Shown here piece by piece: positions 5,698 to 9,883 of a DNA stretch of 9,883 nt. Origin of the DNA: JBDTLH01 sp039934875 (GTDB lineage: Bacteria > Acidobacteriota > Terriglobia > Terriglobales > Acidobacteriaceae); NCBI GenBank assembly GCA_039934875.1, contig JBDTLH010000346.1, positions 1 through 9,883 on the forward strand, read 5' to 3'. Made by a program: the position numbers and the translations under genes. Each line of letters opens with the position of its first letter. Within the stretch, counting starts at the first letter, position 1. The notes under the pieces are model-generated. The model had not been told where the DNA came from, made no database searches, and saw only the letters and a list, made by a program, of their open reading frames with translations.

Positions 5698-7689
5698 TTG
5701 GATCTTCGAAATAAGTTCAACTTAAGAGCAAAAGTAGTCATCCGCAAGGGTTTGACTTTGTCTGTGCTGCTGGTGGTGGCATTGTGCGCGTCGCCATTGC
5801 TGCACGCGCAGCGCACTCCGCCCGACCCGGAACTCATTGCCAAGCGAAACTCAGTCGAGCAGGAACTCGAATCAGTCGCTGTCATCGAGCGCAAGGTGAT
5901 GATTCCCATGCGCGACGGCAAGCGCATGGCTGCTGACATCTACCACCCCAAGGACACATCGAAGAAATATCCCATCATACTGGTGCGCAATCCCTACAAC
6001 TTCAATTACTGGGACGTTGGTCTGGGCGCGCCCCACGATCTCTCAACCCAGTTGGATGCGGTTAAGCGCGGATATGCCTACGCGGAGGTGCAGGAGCGCG
6101 GCCACTTTTTCTCCGAAGGCAATTACGACATTCTTGGGGCGCCGCGCAGCGATGGCTACGATGAGATCACATGGCTCTCGCGGCAACCCTGGTCCAACGG
6201 CAAGGTAGGCACCATCGGATGCTCTTCGACCGCGGAATGGCAGATGGGAGTGGCGGCGATGGGAAATCCCGCGGACGCGGCGATGATTCCCGAATCGTTC
6301 GGCGCGGGGGTGGGCCGGGTGGGCCCTTATTACGAGCAGGGCAACTGGTATCGCGGCGGTGCGGTGCAGATGCTCTTCATCGCATGGCTTTATGGCGAGC
6401 AGAACCAGGTACGGCCCATGTTTCCCCCGGAGACTTCGCAAGCAGACCTGATTGAAGCATCGCGGATGTTCGATCTCGCGCCGCAGATGCCGCCTGTGGA
6501 TTGGTCGGAAGCGCTGCGTCACCTTCCGGAAGAGGACATTATCAGGGCGGTAAATGGGCCGCGGGGCATCTTCGCCGACAAGATGCCGGTGCCCACGGGC
6601 GGAGCGATGATCGAACGCACGCCCAACGATCCGGCATGGTATAAGGGCGGGCTGTGGCACGACAACATGCCCATTAACGTTCCCGGCCTGTGGTTTATGA
6701 CGTGGTACGACGTCTCGATTGGGCCGAACCTGGCGGCGTATAACTACGTGCGCCGGACGGCGAGGCCGGAGATCGGGAATGAGCAGTATGCGGTGATCGC
6801 TCCGGTGCTGCATTGCCAGTACAAACGGGCGACCGACAACATGGCAGTGGGCGAGCGCAATATGGGCGATCCGCGGCTCGATTACGACGCGCTCACCTAC
6901 GGGTGGTTCGACCACTTCCTCAAGGGGGAGGACAACGGCATCCTGCAGAAGACGCCCAAGGTGCAGTACTACACCATGGGCCTGAATAAGTGGCAAAGCG
7001 CAAACACCTGGCCGCCCGAAGGCGCGCATCCGGTCACGTTTTATCTGGAGAGTGGGGGGAAGGCGAACACGCTGAATGGCGATGGCGCGCTGATTTCTTC
7101 GGTACCCAACAAGCCTGATCTGCCGGACAGCTTCACCTATGATCCGATGAATCCACTGCCGTCTTACGGGGGGAATGTCTGCTGCACCGGCAACGCAGTC
7201 AAGGGCGGCGCTTTCGACCAGCGCAAGATGGAGGAGCGGCCCGACATTCTGGTCTATACCTCGGAGCCGCTCCAGGAAGGCACAGAGGTGAGCGGGCCGA
7301 TTGACGTCACGCTCTATGTTTCCTCCGATGCAAAGGACACCGACATCACGGCGAAGCTGATTGATGTCGCGCCCGACGGTCCGGCCTACAACCTTGATGA
7401 GAACATCCAGCGGCTGCGTTATCGCGAAGGCTATGACAAGCCGCCCGTCTGGATGGAGGGGGGCAAGGTCTATAAAGTGACGATGCAGCCGATGAACACC
7501 AGCAATTATTCCCCCGCCGGGCATCGCATCCGCATCGAGGTGTCGAGCAGCAATTTCCCTCGCTTCGATCGCAACCTGAATACCGGCGGAAATAATTACG
7601 ACGAAGTAAAAGGCGTCGTGGCTCACAATTCCATCCACCACTCGCGGCAATATCCATCGCAGATCACGTTATCGGTGGTGAAGCGGTAG
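5698..7689 (+). CDS. secreted CocE/NonD-family (peptidase S15-like) hydrolase
   Basis: A 663-residue alpha/beta-hydrolase related to cocaine esterase, glutaryl-7-ACA acylase and alpha-amino-acid ester hydrolases; the natural substrate cannot be read from sequence. A signal peptide covers residues 1-37 (hydrophobic core 18-35, ending LLHAQ), so it acts outside the cytoplasm. MRDGKRMAADIYHP at 71-84 and RGYAYAEVQERG at 124-135 are standard for the family. The likely triad is Ser176 in GCSST, Asp338 in WYDVS and His372 in APVLH. Residues 500-663 form the C-terminal jelly-roll domain, with DTDITAKLIDVAPDG at 547-561, AGHRIRIEVSSSNFPRFDRN at 607-626 and the closing PSQITLSVV. The nucleophile elbow lacks the usual Ser-Tyr-x-Gly and reads SSTAEWQ, probably a subgroup feature. 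It stands alone; downstream lies a scrap of another esterase. Confidence 0.92.
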   Translation: MDLRNKFNLRAKVVIRKGLTLSVLLVVALCASPLLHAQRTPPDPELIAKRNSVEQELESVAVIERKVMIPMRDGKRMAADIYHPKDTSKKYPIILVRNPYNFNYWDVGLGAPHDLSTQLDAVKRGYAYAEVQERGHFFSEGNYDILGAPRSDGYDEITWLSRQPWSNGKVGTIGCSSTAEWQMGVAAMGNPADAAMIPESFGAGVGRVGPYYEQGNWYRGGAVQMLFIAWLYGEQNQVRPMFPPETSQADLIEASRMFDLAPQMPPVDWSEALRHLPEEDIIRAVNGPRGIFADKMPVPTGGAMIERTPNDPAWYKGGLWHDNMPINVPGLWFMTWYDVSIGPNLAAYNYVRRTARPEIGNEQYAVIAPVLHCQYKRATDNMAVGERNMGDPRLDYDALTYGWFDHFLKGEDNGILQKTPKVQYYTMGLNKWQSANTWPPEGAHPVTFYLESGGKANTLNGDGALISSVPNKPDLPDSFTYDPMNPLPSYGGNVCCTGNAVKGGAFDQRKMEERPDILVYTSEPLQEGTEVSGPIDVTLYVSSDAKDTDITAKLIDVAPDGPAYNLDENIQRLRYREGYDKPPVWMEGGKVYKVTMQPMNTSNYSPAGHRIRIEVSSSNFPRFDRNLNTGGNNYDEVKGVVAHNSIHHSRQYPSQITLSVVKR

Positions 7690-7691
7690 AG

Positions 7692-7826
7692 AGCTTTAAG
7701 ATTCACGATGCCAAAGTGACCCGCAGAGAAGACTGCCTCTACCTGAATGTGTGGACGCAGGCGTACCAGCCAGGCCGAAAATCAGCCCGCCACTCCCGCG
7801 AACGCCCAGCCACAGAGCTACGGTGA
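7692..7826 (+). pseudogene. fragment of a carboxylesterase type B gene
   Basis: Right after the CocE stop, a different frame encodes EDCLYLNVWTQ (7728-7760). As I recall it, this fits every position of the PROSITE carboxylesterase type B signature 2, [EDA]-[DG]-C-L-[YTF]-[LIVT]-[DNS]-[LIV]-[LIVFYW]-x-[PQR]. In complete enzymes this lies near residue 100, well before the catalytic serine. Upstream only about a dozen codons (from 7692) precede it without a start codon. Downstream the sequence loses resemblance after TQA and stops at 7824-7826. The oxyanion and GESAG regions are absent. It is best read as the remains of an esterase gene; the exact borders are uncertain. Confidence 0.5.
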
Positions 7827-7900
7827 TCTCGGATTCTACGGAGATCAAAGCGAAAGAAAATGCCGCAGTGACTGGCAGCTACGGATTACCTACGGTGATC
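7818..7900. repeat. four CTACGG-headed short repeats
   Basis: CTACGGTGATC occurs at 7818-7828 and 7890-7900, CTACGGAGATC at 7836-7846 and CTACGGATTAC at 7879-7889. Intervals are 18, 43 and 11 bases, so there is no regular period. TGATCTC at 7824-7830 can pair with GAGATCA at 7841-7847 (loop of 10). Between the CocE stop and the next gene (7690-7934) only this and the esterase scrap can be named; 7901-7934 holds nothing I recognise. Confidence 0.4.
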
Positions 7901-7934
7901 CCACATGCAATTTAAGACTTATTCAGCTTCCCCT

Positions 7935-8699
7935 CTATCTCTTGCCAAAGCGTTTGCGCAGGGAGAAGCCAGCCGATAATAGTCCGGAGCCCAACAGCGC
8001 GAACGTACTCGGCTCAGGGACCGGAGGAGGAGGAGCGTTGTTGAAGGTGAGTACCGAGTCCACCAGAACGTCCGAGTGATTGGCATCGGAACCTGGCTTG
8101 ATCTCCGCGCCGACCCAGATATAGCGGTATCGGTAAAAGTCGGGTACCGAGAAGAGGCCACTCTCTCCGTGTTGGCCTCCCACGCCAGTGTCTAAGAGGG
8201 TTGCCGACCAAGGGTCAGAGTAGGTGCTGCCCCAGACGGTGTAAAGCTCGTTGGGTGCCTGTGCACTCTGGATCCCAAGTTGAAAATCGCGCAGACTGGT
8301 ATTGGCTTCCAGATGGGAGAGATCCATTACCAGAAAGCCGAATTGGTAATGACTGCCGGGATAGTCCCAGATCTCATGTTCGTTCTTGTTGGGATCTGAG
8401 TTCATGCCTAAGCCGGTTTCGCCGGGTTCGTTGGGCTTGTATTTGCCATATAAATTCGTGGCATTGTGATGGCGGCCAATGTCCCATGTGCCTGCGAGGA
8501 AGTCGGGCATGATGTTGGTCCGGTAGCCCGATATTGTCAGTTCACGTCCCGGAGCGCCATAGACGTGGCTATGGCCGAGTTTCCCGGTGGGATGGGACAG
8601 ATTGTAGTCCACGATGGTGACCGTGCTGGCCAGAGCGGTGATGGAGATAGTCATGGTCAAGGCGGCGAGGGTTCCAAGCAGAACGTTTCTGGCGGTCAT
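7935..8699 (-). CDS. PEP-CTERM sorting-domain protein
   Basis: A 254-residue exported protein. An N-terminal signal peptide (about residues 1-25, core VLLGTLAALTMTISITALA) leads to a probably beta-rich body of unknown function. The C-terminus has the full tripartite PEP-CTERM signal: VPEPST at 227-232, a hydrophobic segment to about 246, then LRKRFGKR. PEP-CTERM proteins are cut and anchored or released by exosortase, usually in bacteria that make exopolysaccharide; no exosortase gene lies in the window. The body contains many aromatic residues (HEIWDYPGSHYQFGF, DFYRYRYIWVGAEI) and only one kind of cysteine-free fold, so no disulfides. The ATG at 8699 begins the signal peptide, with AAGGA 10 bases upstream; the longer frame back to 8882 is rejected because it would read through the predicted promoter. 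Confidence 0.88.
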   Translation of the reverse strand: MTARNVLLGTLAALTMTISITALASTVTIVDYNLSHPTGKLGHSHVYGAPGRELTISGYRTNIMPDFLAGTWDIGRHHNATNLYGKYKPNEPGETGLGMNSDPNKNEHEIWDYPGSHYQFGFLVMDLSHLEANTSLRDFQLGIQSAQAPNELYTVWGSTYSDPWSATLLDTGVGGQHGESGLFSVPDFYRYRYIWVGAEIKPGSDANHSDVLVDSVLTFNNAPPPPVPEPSTFALLGSGLLSAGFSLRKRFGKR

Positions 8700-8776
8700 A
8701 GAAGCGGTGTCCTTTTTAGCGAATGTCAGTAACGGGGTGATCGGGGGCCGAAGTAGCGAATTTTCACCAGGGATGA

Positions 8777-8792
8777 AGCAATCCTGTAACCA
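8777..8792 (-). promoter_or_regulatory. candidate sigma-54 promoter of the 7935-8699 PEP-CTERM gene
   Basis: Read on the minus strand this is TGGTTACAGGATTGCT: the invariant GG and GC are separated by ten bases, and TGG and TTGCT match the -24 and -12 boxes of the consensus TGGCACG-N4-TTGC[A/T]; the inner CACG positions do not match. Transcription would begin near 8766, giving a leader of about 67 bases. The C of the -12 GC is 79 positions from the start codon, exactly as for the neighbouring PEP-CTERM gene. Sigma-54 control of PEP-CTERM genes is known in other bacteria, through the PrsK/PrsR system. Confidence 0.6.
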
Positions 8793-8845
8793 AATTCTTA
8801 AATATCTTGTTTCTTTAGAATCATGAGCTTGATGATGGGTGGGCG

Positions 8846-8881
8846 ATACCCATCGGGGTATGTTGTGCAACGAACTGCACA
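8846..8881. promoter_or_regulatory. two tandem dyads, candidate enhancer-binding-protein sites
   Basis: ATACCC-ATCG-GGGTAT (8846-8861) and TGTGCA-ACGAAC-TGCACA (8864-8881) are both perfect six-base dyads, two bases apart. They lie about 80-115 bases upstream of the transcription start predicted from the sigma-54-like element, where NtrC-type activators bind. The two dyads have different sequences, so they may serve different proteins, or one may be a chance hairpin. Confidence 0.4.
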
Positions 8882-9000
8882 CCGTTGTCAGAAGATAGGA
8901 AAATGTTTACAACATTAGTAATAACGAGGGGACTTCTAATGGCTCATGGAAAATCTCCCTTTCTATCGATCTATCTCGACATCGGCACCGGCTTTGACTT
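8882..9000. other. intergenic DNA between the two PEP-CTERM genes
   Basis: The whole gap between these genes is 345 bases (8700-9044). Apart from the sigma-54-like element, the dyads and the hairpin, this part is relatively AT-rich around 8898-8940 and has no convincing gene on either strand. CATTAG and CTAATG (about 8914-8940) can pair across 17 bases, which is weak. Confidence 0.5.
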
Positions 9001-9029
9001 GGCGGGAGATGGTGCAGGCACCTCCCGCC
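9001..9029 (-). terminator. GC-rich hairpin after the second PEP-CTERM gene
   Basis: GGCGGGA (9001-9007) pairs with TCCCGCC (9023-9029), and GGTG (9011-9014) with CACC (9019-9022) around a four-base loop, giving 11 pairs with a three-base bulge. It begins 15 bases past the stop at 9045 on the minus strand. A T-tract is missing on both strands, so it may be a Rho-linked, pausing or mRNA-stabilising hairpin. Confidence 0.5.
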
Positions 9030-9044
9030 CCCCAAAGCTAAACC

Positions 9045-9791
9045 TCAGGAACGATTGCGGTTGTGATGGAAGCGGCGGACAAAGCCCGCGCCCGACATCA
9101 AGCCAGTGCCAAGTAAGAGCAACGACGACGGCTCTGGGATCGGCGGCGGGACGTTAGGTGTGGAGGTGAGGCTGTTGTCGATTCCCGTAAGGCTGGCGGA
9201 TCCAAGTCCAAAGCCTTCTCCGGTGAGAGAGAGCACGTCGAGCACGCCAAGTTCGGTTACAGGTTCGAAGCCGAACAAGAGGGTGGCGTCGAGATTGGCG
9301 TTAGTGATGTTGGTGAGGAGATTGAGATTCACACCGATTCCGGATTCGCATACCGGCAAGGAGATGTCGGTGAACGATCCGTTAAGGCAGAATGCCTTTG
9401 CGGCTACTAGTAATCCCAGTCCGCTAACCGCAGGATCCGTAAGGTGCAGGCTGCCTTCGGTGAAAGGGTCGTTGATATTGGTCATACCGGTGTAGAAGAT
9501 AGCCAGTGCCAAGGTGCCCGGAAGCGTTGCGCCCGCGCCGAAGTTCGCGTTGAAGTTGAAGCCGGAGCTATTGCCGTTGGAGGTGGGAACGACGGTGATG
9601 TCGTTGAGCGAGGCGGGAGTGGCATCTCCTACCCCGACCAACAGCGCGTCGAAGCCGCTATAGGTTTTGTCACCGATATTGCAGCTAAAGCCGCCGCTGG
9701 CATAGGTGGCAAGGGAAGCTGTGCCGCACGTGCCCGCAAATACGGAGCCCGTGAGGAACAGAAGGGAAGACAACAGTAGCGTGTATTTCAC
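9045..9791 (-). CDS. PEP-CTERM sorting-domain protein with four cysteines
   Basis: A 248-residue exported protein starting with GTG at 9791. The signal peptide spans residues 1-19 (LLLSSLLFLTGSVFA). The mature N-terminus has TCGTASLATYASGGFSCNIG followed by DKTYSGFD, a pattern I associate with acidobacterial PEP-CTERM proteins: Cys22 and Cys37 probably bridge, as may Cys135 and Cys148. The body is rich in Gly, Asn, Ser, Thr and Leu and looks like a beta-sandwich. The C-terminus is a complete sorting signal: IPEPSS at 218-223, hydrophobic to about 238, then RRFHHNRNR. It should be processed by exosortase and placed at or released from the cell surface. Its function is unknown. It follows the same orientation as the other PEP-CTERM gene but has its own promoter-like element, so the two are probably co-regulated rather than co-transcribed. 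Confidence 0.88.
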   Translation of the reverse strand: MKYTLLLSSLLFLTGSVFAGTCGTASLATYASGGFSCNIGDKTYSGFDALLVGVGDATPASLNDITVVPTSNGNSSGFNFNANFGAGATLPGTLALAIFYTGMTNINDPFTEGSLHLTDPAVSGLGLLVAAKAFCLNGSFTDISLPVCESGIGVNLNLLTNITNANLDATLLFGFEPVTELGVLDVLSLTGEGFGLGSASLTGIDNSLTSTPNVPPPIPEPSSLLLLGTGLMSGAGFVRRFHHNRNRS

Positions 9792-9796
9792 AAATA

Positions 9797-9803
9797 CCTC
9801 CTT
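9797..9803 (-). promoter_or_regulatory. Shine-Dalgarno supporting a GTG start
   Basis: On the minus strand AAGGAGG ends five bases before the GTG at 9791. This near-perfect site, together with the signal peptide that begins immediately, fixes the non-ATG start. Confidence 0.85.
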
Positions 9804-9868
9804 GGAATGGGAGAAATTCAGTCGAGAGGTCTTTGGGGCCTGGGGATCGAGTTCTCGGAAGTGCGTAG

Positions 9869-9883
9869 TGCAATTGTGTCGCC
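9869..9883 (-). promoter_or_regulatory. candidate sigma-54 promoter of the 9045-9791 PEP-CTERM gene
   Basis: Read on the minus strand: GGCGACACAATTGCA. GG and GC are ten bases apart and the -12 box is TTGCA, a full match; after GGC the inner -24 bases differ. The T expected before GG would be the first base outside the window, so the element is seen only in part. The C of the -12 GC is 79 positions from the start codon, the same as for the other PEP-CTERM gene. Any upstream enhancer is beyond the window. Confidence 0.55.

Noticed and set aside
6043..7650. 535-residue open frame on the minus strand
   Set aside because: It lies wholly within the CocE-type hydrolase gene and is an artefact of GC-rich codon use; the composition is His/Arg-rich with no recognisable domain.
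7824..7847. TGATCTC/GAGATCA hairpin as a terminator of the hydrolase or PEP-CTERM gene
   Set aside because: Seven pairs with a ten-base loop, no T-tract on either strand, and over 75 bases from both stop codons.
8885..9157. Plus-strand frame of 90 residues between the PEP-CTERM genes
   Set aside because: No ribosome-binding site, no recognisable domain, and it runs through the hairpin into the opposite-strand PEP-CTERM gene.

Overview
The window reads as chromosomal DNA of a GC-rich, free-living Gram-negative bacterium, most likely an Acidobacteriota (Terriglobia-like) member. This is inferred from gene content: two PEP-CTERM proteins, a fused alpha/beta 2-oxoacid dehydrogenase E1, a secreted CocE/NonD hydrolase, and intergenic repeats with a seven-base period. 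It was not tested against any database.

Layout. (1) 145-2304 (+): single-chain E1 component of a branched-chain-type 2-oxoacid dehydrogenase complex, without E2 or E3 beside it. (2) 2324-2842 (-): recX, convergent with E1. (3) 2957-4252 (+): type II NADH dehydrogenase, divergent from recX. (4) 4257-4375: two blocks of degenerate heptamers in opposite orientation, able to fold on each other, filling the gap between two convergent genes. (5) 4377-5027 (-): unrecognised exported protein with a lysine/alanine-rich tail. (6) 5126-5201 (+): tRNA-Ala(GGC) with encoded CCA. (7) 5202-5596 (-): frameshifted remains of a ParD/ParE-like toxin-antitoxin pair that stop against the tRNA 3' end. (8) 5698-7689 (+): secreted CocE/NonD-family hydrolase with a TTG start and strong Shine-Dalgarno. 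(9) 7692-7826 (+): a scrap carrying the carboxylesterase type B signature. (10) 7935-8699 and 9045-9791 (both -): two PEP-CTERM proteins, presumably exosortase substrates.

There is no large operon; most genes are single units in alternating orientation. Metabolic and respiratory housekeeping (E1, Ndh, RecX, tRNA) fills the left half. The right half carries envelope or secreted functions and gene debris. The most interesting signal is regulatory: each PEP-CTERM gene has a GG-N10-GC element with a TTGC[A/T] -12 box, as expected of sigma-54 promoters, and both elements lie at exactly the same distance from their start codons (79 positions from the C of the -12 GC to the first base of the start codon). 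The first gene also has two tandem dyads about 80-115 bases upstream of the predicted transcription start, where a sigma-54 enhancer-binding protein would be expected to bind. The second most interesting signal is the heptamer-periodic DNA in three separate intergenic gaps.
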